Shown: positions 17,247 through 26,695, counted from the stretch's first letter. The stretch is 32,816 bases of DNA from an uncultured Clostridia bacterium (GCA_904420265.1 CAJFUU010000191.1:1-32816), one strand, 5' to 3'. Made by a program: numbers and translations. The notes: generated by a model not told the origin, from the letters alone.

Positions 17247-17325
17247 ACGCGCGGAGCGGTTGGATCCGGCGATTTTTGGGTTAAAATCGTGTAATTATCA
17301 CCGCGCGATTGGATAATATTAATAC

Positions 17326-17354
17326 TTGTGTGGGGTCAAGGTTTGCGCTATAGT
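17326..17354 (+). promoter_or_regulatory. Possible promoter of the ABC module
   Basis: TTGTGT (17326-17331) and TATAGT (17349-17354) are separated by 17 bases, in an A/T-rich pocket 46 bases upstream of the ABC ATPase gene. The -10 box is close to consensus and the -35 box is weak. The 154-base gap after the GRE gene also favours a new transcription start. Confidence 0.45.
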
Positions 17355-17400
17355 TAAATTACATGCAAGAACAAGAGAAAGTGGGAAAGGAGGCGTCCGC

Positions 17401-18351
17401 ATGATCGAAGTATCGGGCCTGAGCAAAAAATATGGCGACAAGACCGCGCTTGAGGACGTCAGCTTTTCCGTTGGCGAGGGCGAAATCGTCGGGCTGTTGG
17501 GGCTCAACGGCGCAGGCAAGAGCACGACCATGAACATCCTTGCCGGCTATATCGGCGCAACTTCCGGAGCGGTGCGCATTGCGGGGCTGGACATACTCGA
17601 GCAGGCGCGCGCGGTGCGGGCGCTGGTGGGCTATCTGCCCGAACAGCCGCCGCTGTATGGCGAGATGACGGTGACGGAGCAACTGCGTTTTGTCCACCGG
17701 CTCTATGGCCGGCGCGGAGACTGCGCGGCAAACATGGAAAGGGTCATGCATATGACCGGCATTTTTGAGGTGCGCGGTCGGCTCATTCGCAACCTGTCCA
17801 AGGGCTACCGCCAGCGTGTGGGCATCGCGCAGGCGATTCTGCCCCGCCCCAAAGTGCTGATTTTGGATGAGCCCAGCGTCGGGCTTGACCCGACGCAGGT
17901 CGTGGAAATGCGCGCCCTGATTCGCGAAGTGGCTCAGGACACCACGGTGATTTTGTCCTCGCACATCCTCTCAGAGGTGCAGGCGGTGTGCGGTCGGGTG
18001 TTGGTACTCAACCGCGGTCGCCTGATCGCGGACGACACGCCCGGACACCTGGCCGAGATTATGCATGGCAAACGCCGCGTTGCGGTGCGCGTATTGGGCG
18101 AAGAACAGGCCGTGCGCGCCGCTCTGGAGAGCATTGAAGCCGTGGCGTCGGTTACATGCGCGGGCCATAGAGAGCTGGGCACAGTGGATTTTGTTGTCGA
18201 AGGCGCGCAGGAGCGCGACGTGCGTGTGGATGTGTTTGAGGCGTTGGCGCGCGCTGGGCTGCCGCTTTTATGCACATACGGAAGCGAGTTATCGCTCGAG
18301 GAAGTCTTTTTGCGCCTGGTTGAAAGCGACGCGAAGGGAGGGACGGGATGA
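17401..18351 (+). CDS. ABC transporter ATPase, GldA-like
   Basis: This 316-residue ATP-binding subunit shows Walker A GLNGAGKST (34-42), signature LSKGYRQRVGIAQA, Walker B VLILDEPSVGLDP and a switch His in ILSSH. The C-terminal ~90 residues are the extension common in ABC-2-type export ATPases such as GldA, NatA and CcmA. The start has AAAGGAGG 6-7 bases upstream. The next gene, a permease, overlaps it by ATGA. With the GldG-like and DUF4340 genes that follow, it forms a four-gene module that is common in bacteria, has no settled substrate and is usually annotated as gliding-motility-like transport. Confidence 0.93.
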   Translation: MIEVSGLSKKYGDKTALEDVSFSVGEGEIVGLLGLNGAGKSTTMNILAGYIGATSGAVRIAGLDILEQARAVRALVGYLPEQPPLYGEMTVTEQLRFVHRLYGRRGDCAANMERVMHMTGIFEVRGRLIRNLSKGYRQRVGIAQAILPRPKVLILDEPSVGLDPTQVVEMRALIREVAQDTTVILSSHILSEVQAVCGRVLVLNRGRLIADDTPGHLAEIMHGKRRVAVRVLGEEQAVRAALESIEAVASVTCAGHRELGTVDFVVEGAQERDVRVDVFEALARAGLPLLCTYGSELSLEEVFLRLVESDAKGGTG

Positions 18352-19052
18352 GCGCGATCTTTCTGCGGGAAATCCGCGCTTATTTCAAGGCGCCGCTGGG
18401 CTATGTGTTTGTGGGCGCGACGTGTCTGTTTGCCGGACTGTACTTCTATGCCTACAACCTTTTTGGCGGGGCGGCCAGTCTCGACAGCCTGTTTTCGGCG
18501 CTATTTTCGGTGGAACTTTTTCTCATTCCCATCCTGACGATGCGCCTGCTTAGCGAGGAGCGGCGCCAGAAGACCGATCAGCTCTTGCTCACTTCTCCTG
18601 TCAGCGGTATGGGAATCATCCTGGGCAAATATCTGGCGGCAATGGCTGTGTTTGCGCTCGCGGCTGGGGTGACGCTGCTGGACGCGGCGGTTCTTGACGC
18701 GTTTGCGCGCGTGAACTGGAAATTGACGCTGGGGAGTTACGCAGGTCTGGTACTCTTTGGCGCGGCGCTGGTGGCGATCTGCCTGTTTCTCTCGTCGTTG
18801 ACCGAAAGCCAGTTAATCGCGGCAGTAAGCGGTTTTTCGGTAAGTCTGTTGGTAATTCTGCTGGATACGCTGGCGCCGATTCTGGATAACGCCGTTCTCA
18901 AGGCCCTGTGCGGCTATTTGAATTTCGCCTCCCGCTATGCGCCGTTCACCTATGGCGTGTTCGCATTGGAAAACGTGATATTCTTTCTAAGCATTGCAGG
19001 ACTGTTTCTCTACCTGACGACAGCGCGGATGGAGCGCAGGAGGTGGAGCTGA
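18348..19052 (+). CDS. ABC-2 type permease, GldF-like
   Basis: This 234-residue integral membrane protein has about six predicted helices, for example YVFVGATCLFAGLYFYAY, GLVLFGAALVAICLFLS and the C-terminal ALENVIFFLSIAGLFLYL. The segment MRLLSEERRQKTDQLLLTSP is the typical cytoplasmic loop of ABC-2 export permeases. It is translated from an ATGA overlap with its ATPase. It is the membrane partner of the GldA-like ATPase. Confidence 0.88.
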   Translation: MSAIFLREIRAYFKAPLGYVFVGATCLFAGLYFYAYNLFGGAASLDSLFSALFSVELFLIPILTMRLLSEERRQKTDQLLLTSPVSGMGIILGKYLAAMAVFALAAGVTLLDAAVLDAFARVNWKLTLGSYAGLVLFGAALVAICLFLSSLTESQLIAAVSGFSVSLLVILLDTLAPILDNAVLKALCGYLNFASRYAPFTYGVFALENVIFFLSIAGLFLYLTTARMERRRWS

Positions 19053-19053
19053 G

Positions 19054-20487
19054 ATGAAAAGACGCAACGCCTTTGCCCTCGCGCGCCGTCTGCACGTTTT
19101 GCAGGTGCTGCTGGCGATTCTGTTGGTCATAGCAATCAACGTAGCGGTGGCGGCGCTCGCGCGGCGGTACCCTTTGCGACTGGATCTGACGGCCAATGCC
19201 CGCTATGAGCTTTCCGAGGAAAGCCGCAGTTTTCTCTCCTCGCTGGACAAGAAAATTCATATCTACGTACTGGCCGACGAGGAGGAATATGCGCGCGCCT
19301 CGACCTACACCACTTACGCCGCCACGCTGCTTGCCCAGTATCCTCTCTACGCAGATATAGAACTCACTTACGTCGATTTTGCCGCCGATCCTACTTTTGC
19401 TGCGCGCTATCCCGAGATACAGCTCGCGCAAAACGGCATTGTGGTCGAGTGCGAAGGCAGGGCGGTGGCGCTGGAAACCAGCGACCTGTTCGAATACAGC
19501 TATTCCGCAGCCAATGAAATCCAGGTCAGCGCCGTGGGTGAAGCGCAGCTTGCCGCGGCGATCGCTGGCGTACTCAATCCGGTGCGCGCGCATGCGACAG
19601 TGCTGGTAGACAACGACGCGCAGCCGGTCGAGGCGTTCACGGAACTTTTGAGGGCCAACGGCTTTGCAGTGAGCGAGGGTTCCCTGGCGTTGGGCAACGT
19701 GGACGCAGCGTGCGACATGCTGATTTTGGTCGCGCCTATGAGCGACTTCACGCAGGAACAGGTTTCCGCGCTGGAGGCATGGCTGGTCAACGGCGGCGAG
19801 TATGGCCGCACGCTGTTTTACGCCGCCGACGTTTCGCAGCCGGAGCTTCCCAACCTGGAGAACTTCTTGCGCGAATGGGGCGTGAGCGTGGATGACGGCG
19901 CGGTGTTTGAAACTTCTGCCGAGCGCACCAGTCAGAACCAGCCCTTCTTCGCCACAGTGGAGATCGACGACGAGGCGCTTGCCGGAGAACTTGCGCAGGA
20001 AAGCATGCCCATCGTCGCGCCGATGGCGCGCCCGCTGACGGTGCGCTTTGCCTTCCAGGAAAGTTACAGCACCCAGACGATTCTCTCATTTTCCGAGACA
20101 AGCGGCGTTCGTCCCTCCGACGCGTCCCAGGACTTTTCCGCTGCGGACGCTCAGCGCCGCGGGCCGATTCCGGCGCTGGTGTGCGCCTCTTTGGCACCTG
20201 ACGGCGCAAAGGCCTCGCGCATTTATGTCAGCGGTTCGGCCTCGCTTTTGGACAGTACAATTCTTGAGGGTAACGCCTTCCTCAACCGCCGCTTTTTGTC
20301 AACGCTGCTTTCGCCGACGACGCAGGGGGCGAGCCTGCCCAACTTCGTAAGCAAGCAGATCAGCGACGAGCGCGTCTACATTCCCTCCGCAACTGCCAAT
20401 ACGCTGGGTATAGCGTTGGCGATTGTGTTGCCGCTGGCGCTGATTGCGGCGGGGTTGACATTCTTCCTGCGAAGGAGACGGCTGTAA
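19054..20487 (+). CDS. GldG-family membrane-anchored protein
   Basis: This 477-residue protein has an N-terminal membrane helix (VLQVLLAILLVIAINVAVAAL) and a C-terminal one (LGIALAIVLPLALIAAGLTFFL) just before a basic tail. A large extracytoplasmic part lies between them. RYPLRLDLTANARYELSEES is the characteristic opening of GldG / 'ABC-type uncharacterised transport' proteins. The gene follows the permease by one base and is part of the ABC module. It probably forms the extracytoplasmic accessory of the transporter. Confidence 0.85.
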   Translation: MKRRNAFALARRLHVLQVLLAILLVIAINVAVAALARRYPLRLDLTANARYELSEESRSFLSSLDKKIHIYVLADEEEYARASTYTTYAATLLAQYPLYADIELTYVDFAADPTFAARYPEIQLAQNGIVVECEGRAVALETSDLFEYSYSAANEIQVSAVGEAQLAAAIAGVLNPVRAHATVLVDNDAQPVEAFTELLRANGFAVSEGSLALGNVDAACDMLILVAPMSDFTQEQVSALEAWLVNGGEYGRTLFYAADVSQPELPNLENFLREWGVSVDDGAVFETSAERTSQNQPFFATVEIDDEALAGELAQESMPIVAPMARPLTVRFAFQESYSTQTILSFSETSGVRPSDASQDFSAADAQRRGPIPALVCASLAPDGAKASRIYVSGSASLLDSTILEGNAFLNRRFLSTLLSPTTQGASLPNFVSKQISDERVYIPSATANTLGIALAIVLPLALIAAGLTFFLRRRRL

Positions 20488-21896
20488 TGACCAGACAGGT
20501 TCGAAGGCTGATTTTTACGGCTGCGGCATTGGTGGTCGTAGCGGCGGCGGGATGGCTGCTTTTGCGTCAGGGCGAGCAAAAACAGCAAGCAGCGCAGCCG
20601 CAAGGGCGCACGCTGGGTTTTGGCGCGGTCGAGCAGGTGCGCATAAGCAATGCGGAGGGGGAATATGTCCTCGCCTCGCAGGGCGTGGATGTGTTGCCCG
20701 AGGGACTGGCCGCGGACGAGTTGACGGCACTGACAATGGAAGCGCTCGCGTCGTTTGCGGTAGGACAGAGCATCAACGCCGATGTGGACGCGGCGCTCTA
20801 CGGCCTGGAAGAGCCAAATGTGGATGCGACGATTCTCTACGCCTCTGGGCAAAGCCTTCGCGTGCGGCTGGGGAAGCGTGAAAGCGTCAGCGGCGACTAC
20901 TACTGCCGTTTTGACGACGAGACGGAGATATACCTACTCAGCCAGGATATCGCCGAGCGGCTGTTGCTTTCGCCCGAGGATTACATTTCCCTGCAAATTA
21001 CGCCTGCTTGCCGCACACAAACTTCGCTTTCGGCGGTAACGGACGCACGCCTTTATACGCCGCAGGGAGAGATATCCATTCGCTCCTGCGCCAATCCCGA
21101 CGAAGAGACGCGCTTGGAAATGCTCTCCTTTGGCGCTGTGACCCACTTGGTCGACGGGCCGGGTATCGTACACGAAATGGATCGCACCTATGGACAGGAG
21201 ATTTTTGACGCTCTGTTTAACCTCTGCGCCACCGAGGTAGTCGCCTACGGGCTGGACGAAGCGGGGCTCGCGCAGATGGGATTTGACCAGCCGGATGCGG
21301 CGGCGGAGTTTTTCATGCGCAATGGCGAAGAGCCGGATACGCCCGAGGAGCGCTGGGTTCTGCGCGTGGTCTTTGAGGATGGAGAGAACGCCTTGATCAC
21401 AGCAAATGACAGCGGCGTGGTCTATCGCGCGCCGCGGCCGGCGTTTGCAAGCGCCCAGTACGAGCAGTTGGTGATGCGCTGGTTTGTCTCGCCTTTGATG
21501 ACGGATTTGCGCGCGCTCTGCGTAGAGATTGACGGGCTTGAGCGCGTCTACGAAATCGGCGGCAGCGCCGCGCAGCCGGAAATTTACTGTGAGGGCAAGG
21601 CGATCGACCTTACGCGGTTTCGTTCGTTTTACACGTTGGCCGTCAGCGCCGCCAGCAACGGCGACTATATGGGAATTGCGCAGCCGCAGGGTGAACCGGT
21701 GCTGACGCTGCGCTATCGCTATAAAGACGAGCAAAAGGCAGACGACGTCCTGGAGATGTACGCAATGGACGCGCGTACGTTGTTGGTGTCTGTCAATTCG
21801 GTAGCAGAATTTGCGATGCGTCGAAACTATGCCGACGTATTCATGCAGGCGATTGAGGCGCTGGAAACGGGCGGGGAGATCGCGCAGACCTGGTAA
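20487..21896 (+). CDS. DUF4340-type membrane-anchored protein
   Basis: This 469-residue protein has a single N-terminal membrane anchor (RLIFTAAALVVVAAAGWLLL) followed by an extracytoplasmic region. That region contains repeated 'YGLEEPNVDATILYASG..VRLGKRESVSGDYYCRFDD'-like strands typical of DUF4340. The family regularly follows GldF/GldG-like genes, as here, where TAATG joins the two genes with a one-base overlap. Its function is unknown. Confidence 0.82.
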   Translation: MTRQVRRLIFTAAALVVVAAAGWLLLRQGEQKQQAAQPQGRTLGFGAVEQVRISNAEGEYVLASQGVDVLPEGLAADELTALTMEALASFAVGQSINADVDAALYGLEEPNVDATILYASGQSLRVRLGKRESVSGDYYCRFDDETEIYLLSQDIAERLLLSPEDYISLQITPACRTQTSLSAVTDARLYTPQGEISIRSCANPDEETRLEMLSFGAVTHLVDGPGIVHEMDRTYGQEIFDALFNLCATEVVAYGLDEAGLAQMGFDQPDAAAEFFMRNGEEPDTPEERWVLRVVFEDGENALITANDSGVVYRAPRPAFASAQYEQLVMRWFVSPLMTDLRALCVEIDGLERVYEIGGSAAQPEIYCEGKAIDLTRFRSFYTLAVSAASNGDYMGIAQPQGEPVLTLRYRYKDEQKADDVLEMYAMDARTLLVSVNSVAEFAMRRNYADVFMQAIEALETGGEIAQTW

Positions 21897-21927
21897 AGAT
21901 ACGCAGACAAACTGGAGGGACAAAAGC

Positions 21928-22863
21928 ATGAAGGTAGGGCTGTATTCGATTTCGTATTCGGGTACCTGGTATGCCGACAAGCCGGCGTTGACAGTCGAGG
22001 AAGTGATCGACCGGGCGGCGCTGTATGGCTATGACGGCGTGGAGATCGACCTCAAGCGACCGCACGGCTCGCCCATCGACCTGGACGAGGCGCGCTGTGG
22101 GCAGATTCGCGACTACGCGCGTTCCAAGGGAATTGAAATCTGCGGCGTGGCGGCCAACAACAACTTCGCCTCGCCCGTGGCAGAGCAGATGGAAAACGAG
22201 TTGCTCATGGTCAAGGAGCAGATACGCGTCGCGCGTCAATTGGGCGCGCCGGTTCTGCGGCTGTTTGCAGCCTGGCCAGGCGTCACCTATCGCAATGGCA
22301 TTGCTACTTATGAAGAAACGCGCAAAATGCATCACTTCTATGGAAGCCTCGATTATGAAATCCGCATTCGCGTTACGCAGTGCTTCCGCGAGTGCGCCAA
22401 GTGGGCGCAGGAGGCGGGGATTATATTGGCATTGCAAAATCATGAGCCAGTAATTCGCAGCTATAACGATATGCTGGACTTTGTTCGCTGGGTGGACTCG
22501 CCCAACTTCAAGTGCTGCCTGGACGCACCCAATTGCGGGCTGAGCGAGCGCACGCAGAGCGACGAATATCTTACCCGCGCGGTGCGCGAGGTTGGCGACA
22601 AACAGATGATTACCCACGCCAACGGCGAGCTGCGCGAGGAAAACGGCCAGGTCGTCATGTTCCCCTACGAGACAAGCAATCCCATTTATCCCAACTATCG
22701 CGCCTTCATTCGCGCGCTCAAGCAAGTGGGATATCAGGGCTATATCAACTACGAATTCTGCCACATGCCTTTTTATGACGGAAAGGTGCTTGGATTTGAT
22801 TATGTAGACAATCAGGTGCGCCTGGCGCAGCGGTACTTCCGTGATTTGATTGCGCAGGCCTGA
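21928..22863 (+). CDS. TIM-barrel sugar isomerase/epimerase (copy 1)
   Basis: This 311-residue protein belongs to the AP-endonuclease-2/xylose-isomerase-like TIM barrel family. Metal and acid/base residues sit at the expected strand ends: YDGVEID, ALQNHEP, CLDAPN, ITHANGE and INYEFCH. Relatives isomerise or epimerise keto-sugars, dehydrate inosose (IolE), or cleave 3-keto-glycosides by elimination. GGAGGG lies 8 bases before the chosen ATG. The open frame extends further upstream, but into the DUF4340 gene. It lies 31 bases after the ABC module and 46 bases before the sugar-binding protein gene, so it appears to belong to the sugar operon. Confidence 0.88.
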   Translation: MKVGLYSISYSGTWYADKPALTVEEVIDRAALYGYDGVEIDLKRPHGSPIDLDEARCGQIRDYARSKGIEICGVAANNNFASPVAEQMENELLMVKEQIRVARQLGAPVLRLFAAWPGVTYRNGIATYEETRKMHHFYGSLDYEIRIRVTQCFRECAKWAQEAGIILALQNHEPVIRSYNDMLDFVRWVDSPNFKCCLDAPNCGLSERTQSDEYLTRAVREVGDKQMITHANGELREENGQVVMFPYETSNPIYPNYRAFIRALKQVGYQGYINYEFCHMPFYDGKVLGFDYVDNQVRLAQRYFRDLIAQA

Positions 22864-22909
22864 GGATGTACTTCAAGCGGAAATGCTTAGAAAAAAAGGA
22901 GGAACCCCA

Positions 22910-23953
22910 ATGAAGAAGATGCTTGTAACCCTGCTGGCTTGCGCGCTTATACTCTGCAGCGTTGCCGGCGCCGAATCGACCTCTGTGCGCGTCGCCTCCC
23001 ACAACGCGGTAGTGGAAGGCAACGCCTACCGCGTTCAGTACGAGCTGGACATTCAGGATGCGGCTGAGGCCGCGGCCGAGTATGGCTTTGATGTGTCCTA
23101 CTCGTCGTTTGTGGCCAACAACGACCCCTCTCTCGAAAGCCAGATGCTCGAGCAGAGCATCAACGAGGGCTATGACATCATCCTGATTGACCCCGTGGCT
23201 CCCACAGGACTCGACCCGATCATCGAGAAAGCCAGAGACGCGGGCATCTACTGGCTCAACTGCGACTGCGAGTACTACTCCGACGAGATTATCAACGTCT
23301 GCCTGGATCAGTATCAATGGGCGTATGACGGCGCGAAGTGGCTGGCCGAAGAACTGGGCGAGGGCGCAAAAATCGTCGTCTTTGACGCCACGGATGGCAA
23401 CGCCGCCAACGAGCAGCGCGAGCAGGCTTTCAATGATGTCATTGAGGAGTACAACCTCGAAGTAGTTAAGCGCGTCAACCACAACTGGAACGCGGCGCTT
23501 GCGCAGCAGCTGATGACCGAGATTATCAACTCCGGCGTCGAGTATGACGGCATCCTGTGCTCGAACCAGGCGTTCTTCATTTTCAATGCCCTGGACGAGG
23601 CGGGCGCGGACTATCCCAAGGCCATCGCCCTGGACGACCACACCGGCTGGGCGCAGAACATGCTTACCATCAACCAGGACGAGGAAGTCATGCCCTATCT
23701 GTTCATCAGCAACACGCCTGGCGTGGGCGCTATCGCGCTCAACATCGGCCTGGGTCTGCTCAGCGGCGGCGAACTGCGCGACGATATCTATGGCAATCCC
23801 GACTACAACTCCATCTACATCGCCTCAACGTTCCAGTTTTCCTATGAAAACCAGGAGGACTATCGCGACTATATGATGGCGCTGGGCACCAACAACAAGG
23901 CCACTTTCTGGTACGACTATGAAGAGTGCCAGGAACGCTACTTTGTTTCCTGA
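22910..23953 (+). CDS. Sugar ABC transporter substrate-binding protein
   Basis: This 347-residue secreted receptor of the RbsB/periplasmic-binding-protein type 1 family begins with a signal peptide (MKKMLVTLLACALILCSVAGA, likely cut at AGA/ES). The Cys in the hydrophobic core does not make a good lipobox. Typical elements follow: SLESQMLEQSINEGYDIILIDP, LDPIIEKARDAGI and FDATDGNAANEQREQAF. It would capture a sugar or sugar-like ligand and hand it to the two permeases encoded downstream. AAAGGAGG (22896-22903) precedes the ATG. The ligand is unknown. Confidence 0.93.
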   Translation: MKKMLVTLLACALILCSVAGAESTSVRVASHNAVVEGNAYRVQYELDIQDAAEAAAEYGFDVSYSSFVANNDPSLESQMLEQSINEGYDIILIDPVAPTGLDPIIEKARDAGIYWLNCDCEYYSDEIINVCLDQYQWAYDGAKWLAEELGEGAKIVVFDATDGNAANEQREQAFNDVIEEYNLEVVKRVNHNWNAALAQQLMTEIINSGVEYDGILCSNQAFFIFNALDEAGADYPKAIALDDHTGWAQNMLTINQDEEVMPYLFISNTPGVGAIALNIGLGLLSGGELRDDIYGNPDYNSIYIASTFQFSYENQEDYRDYMMALGTNNKATFWYDYEECQERYFVS

Positions 23954-23962
23954 AGTCAATCT

Positions 23963-23998
23963 GGCCATCCCTGCCGAAAGCCGTCGGCAGGGATGGCC
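23963..23998 (+). promoter_or_regulatory. Strong intercistronic hairpin
   Basis: A perfect 15-bp stem (23963-23977 with 23984-23998) with a 6-base loop starts 10 bases after the binding-protein stop codon. No T-run follows. Such hairpins between a binding-protein gene and the membrane-component genes often protect the upstream mRNA, giving more binding protein than transporter. Partial termination is the alternative. Confidence 0.65.
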
Positions 23999-24126
23999 CC
24001 GAAGCGCGTCGCATGGCGCGAAACTGAGCGAGCAAAAATCGTCGCCATGTTCCATGGCGGTGTTTGAATACAGGATTGCAGGCGCCTTGCCTGCGCGCAG
24101 ACCAAGCGAAACGGAGAGATATGCCC

Positions 24127-25650
24127 ATGTTTGAGATGCACAACATATCCAAGGCCTTTGATGCGGTGCAGGCGCTCAAAGGCGCGTGCGTCAGCGTCGC
24201 GCCGGGGGAAATCTGCGCGCTGCTGGGGGCAAACGGCTCGGGAAAATCCACGATGGTCAAGGTGCTCGCCGGGCTGGTGCGGCCGGACAGCGGCGAAATA
24301 CGCATCGACGGAAAGGCAGTGCGCATTCACAATTCCCTGGATTCCAAGAAGCTGGGCATCGCCACCGCGTTTCAGGATTTGAGCCTGATTCCCACCATGA
24401 ATGTGCTTGACAACATCAAACTTAACCGCGAGACGGTGGGTCGCTTTGGCACGATTGACGTCAAAAAGGATCGCCGGGACGTAGAGCAGCTCCTCGAGCG
24501 CTTCCACATCAAGTGCGACCCGGACGCCTACGCGCAGACGCTGATGCCCTCCACGCAGAGCATGCTTGAAGTTGCCAAGGCAGTATTTGCGCAGCCGCGG
24601 CTGCTTTTGCTGGACGAGACCACGGCCACGCTGCACCAGGATGAGATTGAAGTGCTGTTTTCCATCCTGCGGGAGCTGCGAAAGCAGGGCACAGCCATTA
24701 TTTATGTCACCCACCGCATGAAGGAGGTCGCGAAGCTGTGCGACAGCGCTGTGATCATGCGTAACGGCGAAAGCGTATGCAAAATTTCCGGCCAGGAATT
24801 GGCGGACATTGACCAGATTGTGTTTTATATGACGGGGATGTACCCCGAAAAGGTCGCCGCGCACGCAGCCGTCGCGCAAACCGAGGGCGAGGAGCGCGAG
24901 GTGCTCCTGGATGTGCGCGATCTCAAACTCAGCCCCAAGGTACGCGATATCAGCCTGCGCGCCTATCGCGGCGAGATTGTAGGCATCGGCGGCCTGGACG
25001 GCCAGGGGCAGTCGGAATTTATCCGCATGTTGCTGGGTGAAATGCAGCCCGAGGCAGGCTTGATTCGCTATCGTGGCAAGGATGTGCGCTTCCGCCGGCC
25101 GGCTGAGGCCGTGAAAAACGGCGTGGGCTTTATCTCCGGCGAGCGCAACCGCGAGGCCATCTTCGATAGACGCACGATTGCCGAGAACCTGTTTGTCGGC
25201 CGAACCGCCAAAGGCAAGTTGTTTGGCTATATTGGCAAAAAAACCATGAACGCCTTCTCGCGCGAGGCGGTCAAGACCTACAATATCAAAATCGGCGATC
25301 TTGGCGATGCCGCCAGTTCGCTCTCGGGCGGCAACCAGCAGAAGCTGGTCGTGGCGCGCTGGATTGCAGTAATGCCCGATCTTTTGCTGCTAGACGACCC
25401 GACCAAGGGTGTGGATATCAAGTCCCGGCGAGAGATACACGAAATTCTCAGGCAGTGCGCGCGCCAGAGGAATATGACCGTGATCGTCTCCTCCAGCGAT
25501 AACGACGAATTGATGGAGCTGGCCGAGCGCATCTATGTCTTTTACGAAGGCAAGGTTGCGGCATTGTTGGAGGGCGAGAACAAGACGCAGGAAAGTCTCG
25601 TGGCCGAAATGATGGGCATAGGCAAAGGGGAGGTGCAGGACAATGCTTGA
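24127..25650 (+). CDS. Sugar ABC transporter tandem ATPase, RbsA-like
   Basis: This 507-residue protein has two fused nucleotide-binding domains. Domain 1 has Walker A GANGSGKST and Walker B LLLLDETTATL, but its signature region reads PSTQSMLEVAKA where family members usually have LSVGQQQ. Domain 2 has the degenerate Walker A GLDGQGQSEF normal for RbsA/MglA proteins and an intact signature LSGGNQQKLVVARW. It powers the two permeases that follow. I chose the ATG at 24127, 8 bases after GGAGAG. The ATG at 24121 is too close to that site. Its end overlaps the first permease gene by 8 bases. Confidence 0.92.
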   Translation: MFEMHNISKAFDAVQALKGACVSVAPGEICALLGANGSGKSTMVKVLAGLVRPDSGEIRIDGKAVRIHNSLDSKKLGIATAFQDLSLIPTMNVLDNIKLNRETVGRFGTIDVKKDRRDVEQLLERFHIKCDPDAYAQTLMPSTQSMLEVAKAVFAQPRLLLLDETTATLHQDEIEVLFSILRELRKQGTAIIYVTHRMKEVAKLCDSAVIMRNGESVCKISGQELADIDQIVFYMTGMYPEKVAAHAAVAQTEGEEREVLLDVRDLKLSPKVRDISLRAYRGEIVGIGGLDGQGQSEFIRMLLGEMQPEAGLIRYRGKDVRFRRPAEAVKNGVGFISGERNREAIFDRRTIAENLFVGRTAKGKLFGYIGKKTMNAFSREAVKTYNIKIGDLGDAASSLSGGNQQKLVVARWIAVMPDLLLLDDPTKGVDIKSRREIHEILRQCARQRNMTVIVSSSDNDELMELAERIYVFYEGKVAALLEGENKTQESLVAEMMGIGKGEVQDNA

Positions 25651-26695
25651 GGCGTGCAAGCGAAGATGGGTATCTTTCCGCAGGCAGCCGGCCTTTACGG
25701 GCTTTTGCCTCTTCTTGGCGGCGGTGGCACTCAATATCATTATTCAGACGCCGTCAAAGTTTTTCACCGTCAGCAATTTCCGCATTCTCATCTCCAAGAA
25801 TACGCCGCTGATTCTCACCTGTATGGGACAGGCGGTGCTGATGATGTGCGGACTGCTTGATCTTTCCACGGGCATACAGCTTGCCTTTGTCAACGTCATC
25901 GCCATTATGATGCCCCAGGAGATGGGCGTACCGGTAGCGTTGGGATGGTTTATCGCGCTGCTGAGCGGAGTTGTGGTCTCGCTGTTTTGCGGGTTTTGCA
26001 TTGTCAAATTGCGCCTTCCTTCAATGCTGACTACGTTTTCGATTACGTATATCATCAAAGGCGTCAATGTGTTGATTATGAGCGTGCCGCAGGGAAAGGT
26101 GGAAAGGGTCATCTACAGAACCTACGACTCGACGCTGTTTGGATTTTTCCCGTTTGCCGCTCTGGTGATTTTGCTGGTTTTGCTGGTGTGGGGATACATC
26201 AAGCGCACGCCCTTTGGCAAGCACATTTATGCCGTGGGCAACAACCCGCGCAATGCCTATGCAGTGGGAATTGATCCCGAGCGGGTACAGATGAAGGCGT
26301 TTATAATCAAGGGATTTATCGTGGGGCTTGCGGGGCTGTGCCTGACGGCGTCGAACGCCTCGGGCAACCCCTTACAGGCCGAGGAATATGGCATTCGTTC
26401 GCTCTCGGCGTGCATGCTGGGCGGCATGAACTTCGGCGGTTGGGGCACAATCAGTTGCGGCCTGTTTGGCGCGGGATTTCTGGTAATTGTACAAAACGCG
26501 GTGTACTACCTATTTAACTTCCTCACCAGTGCCATTCCCGGCCTGATGATCAACCCCTACTGGCAGAATCTGGTCAGCGACACAATTATCTTCCTGGGTC
26601 TGCTTGCGACGATCATCACCGCCAAAGCGCAGCGCGAGACGCTCAAACAGGGCTTTATCAAGCAGTTCAAGAGGGGGGAAAAGTATGTCCGATAA
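25643..26695 (+). CDS. Sugar ABC transporter permease, RbsC-like (1)
   Basis: This 350-residue membrane protein of the BPD_transp_2 family has about eight to ten hydrophobic segments. It carries the loop RTPFGKHIYAVGNNPRNAYAVG, the hallmark cytoplasmic coupling segment of RbsC-type permeases. It overlaps the ATPase gene by 8 bases and the second permease gene by 11. It should pair with the second permease as a heterodimer. Confidence 0.92.
   Translation: MLEACKRRWVSFRRQPAFTGFCLFLAAVALNIIIQTPSKFFTVSNFRILISKNTPLILTCMGQAVLMMCGLLDLSTGIQLAFVNVIAIMMPQEMGVPVALGWFIALLSGVVVSLFCGFCIVKLRLPSMLTTFSITYIIKGVNVLIMSVPQGKVERVIYRTYDSTLFGFFPFAALVILLVLLVWGYIKRTPFGKHIYAVGNNPRNAYAVGIDPERVQMKAFIIKGFIVGLAGLCLTASNASGNPLQAEEYGIRSLSACMLGGMNFGGWGTISCGLFGAGFLVIVQNAVYYLFNFLTSAIPGLMINPYWQNLVSDTIIFLGLLATIITAKAQRETLKQGFIKQFKRGEKYVR

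Noticed and set aside
17270..17289. Hairpin CGATTTT/AAAATCG after the GRE gene as a terminator
   Set aside because: The stem is short and A/T-rich with no T-run, so termination is not supported.
21928..22863. Assignment as a DgpC-type C-deglycosylase subunit
   Set aside because: Only the general TIM-barrel family is visible, and no DgpB-like small partner gene is present, so the specific name is not supported.
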